Below, one piece after another: positions 37,731 through 46,747 of a stretch of 64,000 nt of DNA. Position 1 is the stretch's first letter, and the number at the start of each line of letters is the position of its first letter. This stretch comes from JAUVKA01 sp964465145. Its GTDB lineage: Bacteria > Bacteroidota > Bacteroidia > Bacteroidales > UBA12481. The stretch lies in the NCBI GenBank assembly GCA_964465145.1, contig CAYXJR010000007.1:36354-100353 (forward strand), written 5' to 3'. The notes under the pieces are model-generated. The model was not told the origin of the DNA. It saw only the letters and a program-made list of their open reading frames with translations, and did no database searches. Position numbers and translations under genes: made by a program.

Positions 37731-38681
37731 ATGGGATTTATAACAAACGTCATTACATCAAGAGCTTACAGGGTTTTTATGTCAAGACTGTATGGCTGGG
37801 GAGCCAGTGTGGTTATGATTGGTGCCCTAATGAAGCTTGAGCATTACGCCTACTCGAGTTATTTTTTAATCGCTGGTTTGGGTACGGAAGCTATTATTTT
37901 CTTCTTTGCGGCCTGGGAGCCCACTCCGGAAAATTATCAGTGGGACCGGGTATATCCGGAACTGGCAAATCATAAAGAGAAAAAGCACAGGGTACCGGAG
38001 GTCAGAGGTTCACAGACACAACAGATGGATCAGCTCTTTGCCAAAGCTGACATCACACCAGCGGTTCTTGAAAAACTCGGGAACGGAATGCGAAACCTGG
38101 CCGAAACAACCAGCAAGATTTCCGATATTTCAAATGCCCATGTGGTAACCCAGGAATATATCGGGACTGTTAAAAGCGCAGCGGGTAAATTGGAATCTTT
38201 TTCAGATGCTTACACCCACTCAGCCGCTGAACTAAACAAATCTGCTACCACCCTGACAGAATCCTATTCCAAAACTGCCGAAATGGTATCGCAATCTGGT
38301 TCAATACTGGTAGAAACTGTTAATAGATCATCCAGCCAACTGTCAGAATCATATAACCAGCTGCTTTCAGCAATTAATAAGGATTATGCGAAACTGAATG
38401 AAGGAAGCAGCAGTAATTCAGAACAACTTGATAGGCTAAATAAGAATCTGTCGGCCCTTAACACAGTTTATGAACTTCAGCTTAAAGGTTCAGATGCGCA
38501 CCTTCAGACATCTAAAGAGGTTTATTCAGGACTCGATGCTATGATGGAAAACCTTGTAGCCTCGGTGGATAATACTAAGTTGTACCGAAGCGAAGTAGAA
38601 AGTTTGGGTAGGAAATTAATAGCTCTTAACAAAGTTTATGGCAACATGCTTACTGCCATGAATATGAGAGAAGATATCTAA
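37731..38681 (+). CDS. gldL: GldL/PorL, T9SS motor membrane protein
   Basis: A 316-residue inner-membrane component of the GldLM rotary motor that drives T9SS export by proton flow. Two membrane helices lie near residues 22-38 and 42-62, with Glu53 in the second (GLGTEAIIFFF), a candidate for the proton-pathway acid known in GldL. The W-E-P-T-P segment follows. The remaining 240 or so residues are helical, Ser/Glu/Leu-rich and coiled-coil-like. The motor assignment rests on characterised homologues. Confidence 0.95.
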   Translation: MGFITNVITSRAYRVFMSRLYGWGASVVMIGALMKLEHYAYSSYFLIAGLGTEAIIFFFAAWEPTPENYQWDRVYPELANHKEKKHRVPEVRGSQTQQMDQLFAKADITPAVLEKLGNGMRNLAETTSKISDISNAHVVTQEYIGTVKSAAGKLESFSDAYTHSAAELNKSATTLTESYSKTAEMVSQSGSILVETVNRSSSQLSESYNQLLSAINKDYAKLNEGSSSNSEQLDRLNKNLSALNTVYELQLKGSDAHLQTSKEVYSGLDAMMENLVASVDNTKLYRSEVESLGRKLIALNKVYGNMLTAMNMREDI

Positions 38682-38703
38682 TCTCGTCAACCGGTAAGAA
38701 ATT

Positions 38704-40260
38704 ATGGCAGAACCACGGTTATCACCCCGGCAGAGAATGATCAACATGATGTATTTGGTGCTGACGGCATTGCTGGCACTGAATGTTTCTAAGGAAACCC
38801 TGGATGTGATCGCCAAGGTGGATAAAGGACTGATTCAAACCAATGAAAACTTTGCCTCAAAGAATGAGCTGACCTATGCCTCTTTTGAAAAAGCTTTTTT
38901 TATCAACCCAAACAAGGTTGGGCCCTATAAACTAAAGGCCGATTCATTAAAAGCACAGGCTCAGTCGTTGATCGACCTGATCAATAAGTATAAATGGGAT
39001 ATCGTTAGGGAAGCTGACGGAAAAGATGCACAACTCGACAGCATCAGATCCAAGGATGACCTGATGATTCCGGATCAGATAATGAATAAGGATAACGCAG
39101 AAAACAGCAAAATGAAAAGGGGGGAAATTCTTAAAAATTCCATCCGCGATTTCCATGAATACCTTTATTTCCTTGTTGATCCGTCTGATACAGTTTTGGT
39201 CAATACCATTCAAAACACCCTTGATGTTTCTGATATTCCAAGAACAGAGTATGAACCAGGAATGAGCTGGGAACAGGATAACTTTGCAAACCTTCCCCTG
39301 ATCGGGGTTATAACATTGATGTCGAAAATGCAATCCGATATTCGTAATGCTGAGTCAGATGTATTGCATTATTTGTATGCGGGAATAGATGAGGCATCAT
39401 TCACCTTTAATAAACTTGTGGCAGCAGTAATTCCCAGCTCGAACAAGATCATCCAGGGTTATCCTTTTGAAGCTTCGGTTTTCCTCAGTGCCATAGACAC
39501 TACACAGGATCCACAGATTCTGGTCAACAACAGGGATATACCAGTGGTTGACGGCATAGGGGTTTACTCCGTTCTCAATACAACTCTGGGCCGGCATCCC
39601 TGGGGTGGATTAATCCGCTACAAAGGTCCCGATGGTAATATCCTGCCATATAGTTTTGAAAGTGAATATGAGGTTATTCCGGCTACCCTTATTGTTTCAC
39701 CTACAAAAATGAACGTATTTTTTCAGGGTATTCCAAACCCCGTGGAGATTAGTGCCATTGGGGCAAGCGCAGAAAACACACAGGTAACTATCACCAATGC
39801 TACTATTCGAAGAGGTGAAGGTTTCAACTATATCGTTGAACCTAAACAGAATTATGGGGAAGCAATTATCAAAGTATCTGCAATTATTAACGGGCGCAAG
39901 CAATCATATCCTGATAAGCGTTTTCGCCTGAAGCGTGTTCCCGACCCGGAAGCCCGTGTGAATAACATGGCAGGAGGAAAAATCCAAAAGGCATTATTAG
40001 CACAACAGATTGGTGTTGAAGCCGTTCTGGAAGATTTTTTATTCGACTACCAGTATATAGTTCAGAGATTTACAGTATCAACCACAGTGAACACTTTTAC
40101 CGAGGATGAACCATCCTCCTCGTACAGGTTTACACAAAAACAAAAAGACCTGATCAATCAGGTACCCAGAAATCAGCGGGTGGTTATTGAAAATATTTAT
40201 GCGCTTGGTCCTGATGGTGAGGAGCGTGCGCTTCCGTCTATCATATTTATTATACAATAG
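38704..40260 (+). CDS. gldM: GldM/PorM, T9SS motor and periplasmic shaft
   Basis: A 518-residue protein that partners GldL. A single membrane helix near the N-terminus (about 14-30, MMYLVLTALLALNVS) is followed by a long periplasmic part: a helical first domain (about 35-220) and beta-rich domains to the end (for example VFLSAIDTTQ, PNPVEISAIGAS). It dimerises and spans the periplasm to the GldK/N ring in known systems. The gene starts 22 bases after gldL. Confidence 0.95.
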   Translation: MAEPRLSPRQRMINMMYLVLTALLALNVSKETLDVIAKVDKGLIQTNENFASKNELTYASFEKAFFINPNKVGPYKLKADSLKAQAQSLIDLINKYKWDIVREADGKDAQLDSIRSKDDLMIPDQIMNKDNAENSKMKRGEILKNSIRDFHEYLYFLVDPSDTVLVNTIQNTLDVSDIPRTEYEPGMSWEQDNFANLPLIGVITLMSKMQSDIRNAESDVLHYLYAGIDEASFTFNKLVAAVIPSSNKIIQGYPFEASVFLSAIDTTQDPQILVNNRDIPVVDGIGVYSVLNTTLGRHPWGGLIRYKGPDGNILPYSFESEYEVIPATLIVSPTKMNVFFQGIPNPVEISAIGASAENTQVTITNATIRRGEGFNYIVEPKQNYGEAIIKVSAIINGRKQSYPDKRFRLKRVPDPEARVNNMAGGKIQKALLAQQIGVEAVLEDFLFDYQYIVQRFTVSTTVNTFTEDEPSSSYRFTQKQKDLINQVPRNQRVVIENIYALGPDGEERALPSIIFIIQ

Positions 40261-40271
40261 GAGGGTAAGAA

Positions 40272-41177
40272 ATGAAAAAAATTAGCATATATATTATTGG
40301 AGTTCTGTTGCTGTTTGGCAGTCAGGCTGTTCAGGCACAGAATTTGGAAGTTGTGGATTCAACAACTTCCACAGACCAATCCACCTGGTCGGGCCTGGAC
40401 CTAATCTACAAAAGGCAGCAAATAACAGAGAAAAAACCAATTGCTTATGAGCCAATCCGTGAGGCCGATATTATGTGGTCGAAGTTGGTATGGCGAATAA
40501 TTGATCTTCGGCAAAAAATGAATGAACCACTTTATTTCCCAACTATTCCTATCGGTGAAAGGATGAGCCTTATAGATGTACTGATGGAGGCTGTGGATAA
40601 TGGAGAATTGACAGCTTACAAGCCTTCATTTGATGATTCAAATGAATTCAAGGAGCTCATGACCTATGATCAGGTTTTAGAAGAATTTGATGCCCAGGAC
40701 AAGGTGGAAACTACCACCGATCCTGTCACTGGTGAACCCGTCACAATCATTGTTCCCGGAAGTATACGAACGGATGAAGTTCTGCAGATTCTGGTCAAGG
40801 AAATGTGGTTTTTCGACAGGAAGCGCTCTACTATGGAGGTCAGAATAATTGGTCTTTGCCCAATACGTGTTTACTACAAAGCTGATGATCTTAATCAAGA
40901 GGATTTACAGCGTAAAAAGTTATTTTGGGTGAAGTTTCCGGAAGCCCGGAATATTCTGGCTAAGAAGGAAGTATTCAATTCATTCAATGATGCTGAACGC
41001 CGTAGTTACGATGAGATATTCCACAAACGGTTTTTTGACGGTTTTGTGGTACAGGAATCGAATGTATACAACAACCGGATGATTCAAGAGTATTCACTGG
41101 GGGTTGAAACCCTGCTGGAATCAGATCGGGTAGAGGACCTGATCTTTCGCTACGAGCACGATTTGTGGGAATACTAG
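40272..41177 (+). CDS. gldN: GldN/PorN, T9SS ring protein
   Basis: A 301-residue exported protein with signal peptide (1 to about 23, ending AVQAQN). It shows the family features ADIMWSKLVWRIIDLRQKMNEPLYFP, LQILVKEMWFFDRKRS and KKLFWVKFPEARNILAK. It binds GldK to form the periplasmic ring. A GAGGG-like stretch precedes the start 5 bases upstream, one of the few Shine-Dalgarno-like sites in the window. It is the last gene of the plus-strand run; a hairpin follows the stop. Confidence 0.95.
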   Translation: MKKISIYIIGVLLLFGSQAVQAQNLEVVDSTTSTDQSTWSGLDLIYKRQQITEKKPIAYEPIREADIMWSKLVWRIIDLRQKMNEPLYFPTIPIGERMSLIDVLMEAVDNGELTAYKPSFDDSNEFKELMTYDQVLEEFDAQDKVETTTDPVTGEPVTIIVPGSIRTDEVLQILVKEMWFFDRKRSTMEVRIIGLCPIRVYYKADDLNQEDLQRKKLFWVKFPEARNILAKKEVFNSFNDAERRSYDEIFHKRFFDGFVVQESNVYNNRMIQEYSLGVETLLESDRVEDLIFRYEHDLWEY

Positions 41178-41197
41178 AAAAGCCTGCGTAGGCCTTT
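41178..41197. terminator. hairpin between convergent gldN and manC
   Basis: An 8-bp stem with one mismatch (AAAAGCCT / AGGCCTTT, loop GCGT) fills the 19-base convergent gap between gldN and manC and is A/T-flanked on each side, so it could end transcription in both directions. Confidence 0.45.
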
Positions 41198-42288
41198 CAA
41201 ATATATTTATCTCCTCCTCGCATCTTAACTTCATCCACCATCTGGCGGATATTCTGCTCATCTGAACGCTTACAGATCAGGAGGACATCCTTGGTATCAA
41301 TCACAATAAAATCGTCCAGGCCCTGTATTACTGCCAGCTTGTCTTCAGGAATCTGGATCATACAGTTGGTGGTGGAAAAGGGCAGAAATTGCGGACTGTT
41401 GACAGCATTGCCATAATTATCAGCATCTAGATGCTCGTATAAGCCACCCCAGGTGCCAAGGTCTGACCAACCAAAATCTGCACACATAACAAAAACATTA
41501 TCTGCCTTCTCCATAATACCGAAATCTATCGATATCTTATCACAAGCTCCATACACCTGCCGAATAAAGCCAGGCTCCTCAGGAGTTCTGAAAAACGCTG
41601 CACCATCCCCGAAAAGACCATGCAAATCTGGCAGATACTTTGCATAAGCATTCATAATTGATGGTAAGGTCCAAATGAACATCCCTGAATTCCAGAAGAA
41701 ATCCCCGCTCTCCATAAAGATTTTAGCCATTTCAAGATCCGGCTTTTCGGTAAAGGTTTTAACCTTTCTTAAACAAGGAATTTCCTCGATATCGCTGTTT
41801 CCATTTACCTGTATATATCCATACCCAGTTTCCGGACGGCTTGGCTGTATCCCCAGGGTAAGCAAGGCCTCTTTATCTCTTACAAAGGTCAATGCCCTTT
41901 TTATAACACCGACAAATTCATTTTCATCCATGATCAGATGATCTGAGGGAGCAACCACTATGCTTGCATTTGGGTTTCTCTGAAAGATCACATGATTAGC
42001 ATAGGCAATGCAAGGTGCAGTATTTTTACGAAGGGGCTCCAGCAAAACCTGGTTTTTATTTATTTCAGGAAGCTGATCAAGAATCAATTTACCGTACTCA
42101 CTATTGGTAACGATATAGATATTTTCAATAGGGCAAATTTCCCTAAATCGGCCGACCGTTTGTTGAATCAGAGTTTTTCCAGTACCCAGCATATCCAGGA
42201 ATTGCTTGGGCATACCAGTTCGGCTCAGAGGCCAGAAGCGGCTGCCAATACCACCAGCCATAATCACACAAAATGCGTTTTGATCCAT
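41197..42288 (-). CDS. manC: mannose-1-phosphate guanylyltransferase
   Basis: A 363-residue nucleotidyltransferase making GDP-mannose. The nucleotide-binding MAGGIGSRFWPLSR (about 10-23) is intact with MPKQFLDM; it also has NTAPCIAYAN, APSDHLI and the FTEKPD segment. The C-terminal phosphomannose isomerase domain of bifunctional forms is absent, which is typical for this shorter class. It may supply GDP-mannose for surface glycans. Confidence 0.94.
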   Translation of the reverse strand: MDQNAFCVIMAGGIGSRFWPLSRTGMPKQFLDMLGTGKTLIQQTVGRFREICPIENIYIVTNSEYGKLILDQLPEINKNQVLLEPLRKNTAPCIAYANHVIFQRNPNASIVVAPSDHLIMDENEFVGVIKRALTFVRDKEALLTLGIQPSRPETGYGYIQVNGNSDIEEIPCLRKVKTFTEKPDLEMAKIFMESGDFFWNSGMFIWTLPSIMNAYAKYLPDLHGLFGDGAAFFRTPEEPGFIRQVYGACDKISIDFGIMEKADNVFVMCADFGWSDLGTWGGLYEHLDADNYGNAVNSPQFLPFSTTNCMIQIPEDKLAVIQGLDDFIVIDTKDVLLICKRSDEQNIRQMVDEVKMRGGDKYI

Positions 42289-42331
42289 GTTTTATATGTT
42301 TTGAACTAATATAATAAAAATGCTTTGCTTT

Positions 42332-42967
42332 TTATAATTTTGGTTGCTTAAACTCAATTATCTCTGTCATCGAGTGAACCGTATAAATCCTGTGGGATTT
42401 TATTTCCCGGCACTTGTATCTGGTTCTCAATTTCTCCCCCTTGATCAATGATTTCCCACTCGAAACCTTAAATATGGACCCTGCTGGAATATCATCCAGA
42501 CGTATCACCACAGAATCATCATTCTCAGCATCATAAAGTCGTCGAAGTCTCGGACAGGCAGCTGTAGCCAGTCGTTGTCTTTTAAAATAACAAGTCCTGA
42601 TGGCATCTTCAAACTTCGTGTCAAGTACCCCGGAATCCAGTATCTGAATCAATTTCTCCCTGAAAGCTGCTTTCCATTCAACACCATGCGGTTTAACTCC
42701 TTTCCCATTAAGCTGCCAATTCTCAGAATGTGCCAATTCATGGGCAAGGGTTATTAAGAATTCTATAGGGTGCAGATCTTTATTTATTGAAATGCGGGCC
42801 GGAAGCTTATTATATGGAGGGCGAAAATCTCCCAATTTTGTTTGCCTTGGCTTACTCAAACGGATCTGAACCTGGCTTGTTTTAAGCCATACTAATACCA
42901 AATGGCCCGATCCGGCTGGTAACCTTTCCTCCAAAATATTAAAACCACTCACCTTAACCATACACAA
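42332..42967 (-). CDS. SprT-like zinc metallopeptidase-family protein
   Basis: A 211-residue protein with the zinc-binding helix LAHELAHSENW (HExxH type: H-E-L-A-H), preceded by a beta-rich segment (LVWLKTSQVQIRLSKPRQT). After HGVEWKAAFREK, a C-terminal region resembles the family's SprT C-domain but shows only scattered Cys. SprT-like proteins are related to Spartan proteases; the bacterial function is unproven. The start could be Met1 or Met3 (42961). Confidence 0.85.
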   Translation of the reverse strand: MCMVKVSGFNILEERLPAGSGHLVLVWLKTSQVQIRLSKPRQTKLGDFRPPYNKLPARISINKDLHPIEFLITLAHELAHSENWQLNGKGVKPHGVEWKAAFREKLIQILDSGVLDTKFEDAIRTCYFKRQRLATAACPRLRRLYDAENDDSVVIRLDDIPAGSIFKVSSGKSLIKGEKLRTRYKCREIKSHRIYTVHSMTEIIEFKQPKL

Positions 42968-43062
42968 ACCATTTGCTGTCTGTTACTTACAAGATTTGAT
43001 GTTATTTAGAAAAGGGCAATATTAAGGAAATTATTCCTAAATTAGTATGAAATTTGACCAGC

Positions 43063-43803
43063 ATGAATCTGTTTTATCAGTTTGGACAATATTTATTATT
43101 GGTCCGTAGAGTATTCCGCAAACCGGAAAAACATGGAATTTATTTCAAGCAGGTGCTACACGAAATGGACAAGCTTGGGATAGGGTCATTAGGTATTGTC
43201 GCTATCATTTCATTTTTTATAGGAATGGTGGTAATCATACACATGACTCTCAACATGGACAATCCGCTGATCGCTAGATACTATATTTCATACACCACCC
43301 GTGATATTTTGATTTTAGAGTTTTCGTCTACCGTCCTAAACCTGATTCTGGCAGGTAAAATCGGATCCAATATCGCTTCAGAAATTGGAACAATGAGGAT
43401 TACTGAACAAATAGATGCACTGGAAAGTATGGGAGTAAACTCTGCATCATATCTTATTCAACCCAAAATCATTGCCTGTATGATCGTAAATCCTCTTTTA
43501 GTGATCCTGAGCATCTTTATTGGCTTGATCGGAGGATGGTTCATTTCTGACATTGGAGGGCTGCTTACTACCTCCGATTTTATTTACGGAATTCGCCTGG
43601 GGTTCGACACATATCAACTGGTATATACACTGTTCAAATCGGTTGTTTTTGCCTTTATTATTGCCTCTGTTTCAGGATATTTCGGTTATTATACAAAGGG
43701 TGGTGCTCTTGAGGTCGGCAAATCCAGCACACAAGCTGTGGTGTATAGTATGATCTTTATTCTGGTTTCCAATTATGTAATTACTCAAATCATGCTAACA
43801 TGA
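43063..43803 (+). CDS. MlaE-type ABC transporter permease
   Basis: A permease of the MlaE family for lipid trafficking (phospholipid transport between membranes). It has an amphipathic N-terminal segment and about five membrane helices. The family motif region ILEFSSTVLNLILAGKIGSNIASEIGTMRITEQIDALESMG (about 89-130) is the coupling-helix region. The frame can also start from a TTG at 43054; the ATG at 43063 (MNLFYQFGQYLL) fits better. Its stop overlaps the start of the ATPase gene (ATGA). Confidence 0.92.
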   Translation: MNLFYQFGQYLLLVRRVFRKPEKHGIYFKQVLHEMDKLGIGSLGIVAIISFFIGMVVIIHMTLNMDNPLIARYYISYTTRDILILEFSSTVLNLILAGKIGSNIASEIGTMRITEQIDALESMGVNSASYLIQPKIIACMIVNPLLVILSIFIGLIGGWFISDIGGLLTTSDFIYGIRLGFDTYQLVYTLFKSVVFAFIIASVSGYFGYYTKGGALEVGKSSTQAVVYSMIFILVSNYVITQIMLT

Positions 43804-44543
43804 TCCGGCTGGAATCTGTAAACAAATTTTTTAATAAAACCCAGGTGCTCACTGATATTTCAGCCGTTTTTGAACCCGGTAAAACCAACCTGATAATCGG
43901 ACAGAGCGGATCCGGGAAAACGGTTCTCCTAAAATGTATTGTTGGCCTGAATAGTATATCTGGCGGTGAAATCTATTATAACAACCGGGCTTTATCGATC
44001 ATGAATCAGAAGGATCAGAAACACATACGGCAGGAGATCGGAATGGTTTTTCAGGGAGGGGCTTTGTTTGATTCAATGAATGTTGAGAAGAATGTTTCTT
44101 TCCCCCTGGATGTTTACTCTGGCTTGAGCAAAGAAAAGCGACTTGAACGTGTTAATATATGCCTGGAAAGAGTGGATCTGGTGAATGTAAATAAGCTCTT
44201 CCCGGCTGAGATAAGTGGCGGGATGAGAAAACGCGTTGCCATTGCAAGAGCCATTGCCTTAAATCCCAAGTATTTATTCTGCGATGAGCCTAATTCAGGA
44301 CTTGATCCAATAACCGCAATTGTAATTGATAATCTCATCCGTGATATAACCCGTGAATTTAATATGACCACCATTATTAATACACATGATATGAATTCGG
44401 TATTGGAGATCGGGGAAAAAGTGCTGTTTCTTTCCGAAGGAGAAAAAATATGGGAGGGGAACAAGGAAGAAATTCTCTATACCGACAACAAAAAACTAAA
44501 TGAATTCGTTTTTGCTTCACCAATGATGATGAAATTAAAATAA
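43800..44543 (+). CDS. MlaF-type ABC transporter ATPase
   Basis: A 247-residue ATPase with Walker A GQSGSGKT (about 36-43), Q-loop MVFQGGALFDS, signature ISGGMRKR and Walker B LFCDEPNSGLD, all intact. The methionine in the signature (SGGMRKR) is characteristic of MlaF. It partners the permease upstream (overlapping ATGA). Its stop overlaps the start of the DUF4296 gene (TAATG). Confidence 0.94.
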   Translation: MIRLESVNKFFNKTQVLTDISAVFEPGKTNLIIGQSGSGKTVLLKCIVGLNSISGGEIYYNNRALSIMNQKDQKHIRQEIGMVFQGGALFDSMNVEKNVSFPLDVYSGLSKEKRLERVNICLERVDLVNVNKLFPAEISGGMRKRVAIARAIALNPKYLFCDEPNSGLDPITAIVIDNLIRDITREFNMTTIINTHDMNSVLEIGEKVLFLSEGEKIWEGNKEEILYTDNKKLNEFVFASPMMMKLK

Positions 44544-44932
44544 TGGGAAAACTAGGGACATTAATATTTCCCTTCTTAATTCTGGGGCTTATGGTTTCAT
44601 GTGGAGGAAAACGGATGAAAGTGCCGGAATATATTGTGGATAAAGAGAAACTTGTGCCTCTCCTGGTTGACATACATCTCACCGATGCTCTTCTTAATAA
44701 AGAAAAAATACCTTATACGGAAAAGTATGAACGGGCTATACAGATGTATCCTTCTATTTTGCTGAAACATAATATTAACAGGGTTGAATTTGATTCCACA
44801 ATACGTTTTTATGCTAAGTATCCAAAAGAATTTGCACTGATTTACGAGGACGTACTCCGTGAGTTAAGCATAAGGGAAGGTGATATTCAACAGACCACCG
44901 GAATGGAAGAAGGCGACGAAGAAGAATTATGA
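44543..44932 (+). CDS. DUF4296 lipoprotein
   Basis: A 129-residue lipoprotein with signal peptide and Cys20 (LGLMVSCGG). The body matches DUF4296: VPEYIVDKEKLVPLLVDIHL, ALLNKE, YPSILLKHNINRVEFDSTIRFYAKYP and a C-terminal helix. Its function is unknown. The TAATG overlap couples its translation to the MlaF-type ATPase, so a part in lipid transport at the outer membrane is a reasonable inference. Confidence 0.88.
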   Translation: MGKLGTLIFPFLILGLMVSCGGKRMKVPEYIVDKEKLVPLLVDIHLTDALLNKEKIPYTEKYERAIQMYPSILLKHNINRVEFDSTIRFYAKYPKEFALIYEDVLRELSIREGDIQQTTGMEEGDEEEL

Positions 44933-44977
44933 TGAATCCATATCTCCCAATTAATTAGTTCCCTCATCTATCGCATA

Positions 44978-46159
44978 ATGCGCAAATTATCCGCCCATTA
45001 CATTTTCCCGGCTCACCGTCCTCCCTTGAAATATGGGATACTGGTACTTGATGATGAAGGCAGGGTTGTTGAGCTGATCGACACTGGTGGAAAGTTAAAA
45101 GAAGAATCAAATCTTGAATTTTATTCCGGCATACTGATACCTGGATTTGTTAATGCTCATTGCCACCTTGAATTATCCCATTTACGAAATCGTATTCCCC
45201 GAAGAACAGGAATCAGCGCCTTTGTAGAAAAAGTTGCTGAGTCGAGGATGGAGGAGAAGGATAAAATTGACAGAGAGATCAGGGACAGAGCGGCGGAAAT
45301 GTACCGCTCAGGCATAGCTGTCGTTGGAGATATTGTTAATACAGACGATACCCTTCCGGCTAAATTGGATAGTCCTGTTTACTGGCATAGCTTTGTTGAA
45401 TTATTTGGTTTGCAATCCAAAGAAGCCAACCGGATTTGGCAAAGGGGAAAAGCATTGAAAAAGAAATTTGAACAAAGCGGCCTTTCTGCCAGCATGAGTC
45501 CACATGCACCCTACTCAGTATCCCGGGAATTGTGGGAACACTTTAAATCCGATCGACCTGAATTTATAACAATGCATAGCCAGGAAAGTCGGGAAGAGGA
45601 AGAATTGATGAGCAATCGGGAAGGCAAAATGGCAGGATGGTTTCAAAAAAAGGGTTTTAACATCGAATCCCTGCCTCAGATGAAAAGATCTTCCCTTGAA
45701 TCGGTAATGGAATTTCTTCCTCAGGTAAAGAGGATCTTATTGGTTCATAACACCCACACCAAGAAAGATGATATTGATTCTATTTTTACCCGATTCCAGG
45801 ATGATCAGGTTTTTTGGGTACTGTGCCCCAATTCAAATCTATATATCGAAAACAGCCTTCCTGAGGGCATGATATCAAACAGAAAGGGGCTGCAGATATG
45901 CCTGGGAACCGACAGCCTTGCATCCAACTCTTCCTTGTCGCTACTGGAAGAAATGAAGACCCTGCAGCAGCATTTTCCTTCGCTGGGCTTAGAAGAAATA
46001 ATTGGATGGAGCAGCCTCAACGGGGCCAGGGCCCTGGGGGCGGAGGGAAAGTATGGTAGTTTCGAGGCAGGAAAGCAACCTGGTGTTGTTTTGATTGACC
46101 ATATCAGTTATCCTGGGCCTTCGCTCACCCATCAAAGCCGGTCGGTAAGACTGGTGTAA
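44978..46159 (+). CDS. amidohydrolase superfamily protein
   Basis: A 393-residue metal-dependent deaminase-type amidohydrolase. The metal ligands appear in NAHCHLELS (His61, His63), a third His in MSPHAPYS, HNTHT, and the Asp in CLGTDSLASN. The layout resembles TrzN/SAH-deaminase and aminofutalosine deaminase enzymes; the substrate cannot be told from sequence. The gene starts 45 bases after the DUF4296 gene and may share its transcript. Confidence 0.88.
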   Translation: MRKLSAHYIFPAHRPPLKYGILVLDDEGRVVELIDTGGKLKEESNLEFYSGILIPGFVNAHCHLELSHLRNRIPRRTGISAFVEKVAESRMEEKDKIDREIRDRAAEMYRSGIAVVGDIVNTDDTLPAKLDSPVYWHSFVELFGLQSKEANRIWQRGKALKKKFEQSGLSASMSPHAPYSVSRELWEHFKSDRPEFITMHSQESREEEELMSNREGKMAGWFQKKGFNIESLPQMKRSSLESVMEFLPQVKRILLVHNTHTKKDDIDSIFTRFQDDQVFWVLCPNSNLYIENSLPEGMISNRKGLQICLGTDSLASNSSLSLLEEMKTLQQHFPSLGLEEIIGWSSLNGARALGAEGKYGSFEAGKQPGVVLIDHISYPGPSLTHQSRSVRLV

Positions 46160-46170
46160 ATTGATAAAGT

Positions 46171-46596
46171 TTATTCAAACCCCCTGCTTCGCAGGTATAC
46201 TACTGCTTCTGGTCCAAATAAATTGATGTAATTATGATACCATGCGATGATAAACACCAGCAAATCCCGGCATACCTTCTCTTTTCCCTGATGGAAAGCC
46301 TGCTGATGGCGGGTCACTTCAGCCGTGAACAGGTCATGCTCCTTCTTATAAACATTCAGCGGCAGGCTGCTGTTTCCCATGAGTGCGATCTCTTTGTTGA
46401 CAAAATACTCTTCAACGTAAAAAGCCAGGCGGTGAAAAATCATCGGCAGGTTAGACTCACAACTCTCCTGGTTGACCACATCAACCAATTCATTCGCAAT
46501 GTCAATAAAATTCCTTCTGTGATTATCTAAATAAACAAGGCCTGAACTATAGGACTCGCCCCATTTTATATGCTCAAATCTTTCTTGGGATCTCAT
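46171..46596 (-). CDS. hemerythrin-like protein lacking most iron ligands
   Basis: A 141-residue protein with the bacteriohemerythrin layout: an IKWGESYSSGLVYLDNHRR start, then three further helices. Against the family ligand set (H, HxxxE, HxxxH, HxxxxD) it keeps only His26 and His87. The other positions are Tyr64 (His), Lys68 (Glu), Tyr83 (His), Tyr123 (His) and Gly128 (Asp), so a diiron, oxygen-binding site is very unlikely. It may be a sensor or structural relict. It is divergent from the glycosyltransferase gene. Confidence 0.75.
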   Translation of the reverse strand: MRSQERFEHIKWGESYSSGLVYLDNHRRNFIDIANELVDVVNQESCESNLPMIFHRLAFYVEEYFVNKEIALMGNSSLPLNVYKKEHDLFTAEVTRHQQAFHQGKEKVCRDLLVFIIAWYHNYINLFGPEAVVYLRSRGFE

Positions 46597-46686
46597 TTTC
46601 GCAATATTAATTATAACTCTAAAGTAATACCAGGGAAGCCCTATTCAAAATGATAAAAATCATATCTCGCTGTTAACCAATAAGAA

Positions 46687-46715
46687 TTGGAATTATGATT
46701 AAACAAGTATATTTG
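46687..46715 (+). promoter_or_regulatory. candidate promoter for glycosyltransferase gene
   Basis: TATATTTG (46708-46715) is 18 bases downstream of TTG (46687-46689), a full Bacteroidota -33/-7 pair. A TTG codon at 46718 that opens the frame would lie almost at the transcription start, so the start codon is placed downstream. Confidence 0.5.
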
Positions 46716-46747
46716 ATTTGCCGGCAAGCACCCTAAAATCCAGGAGA

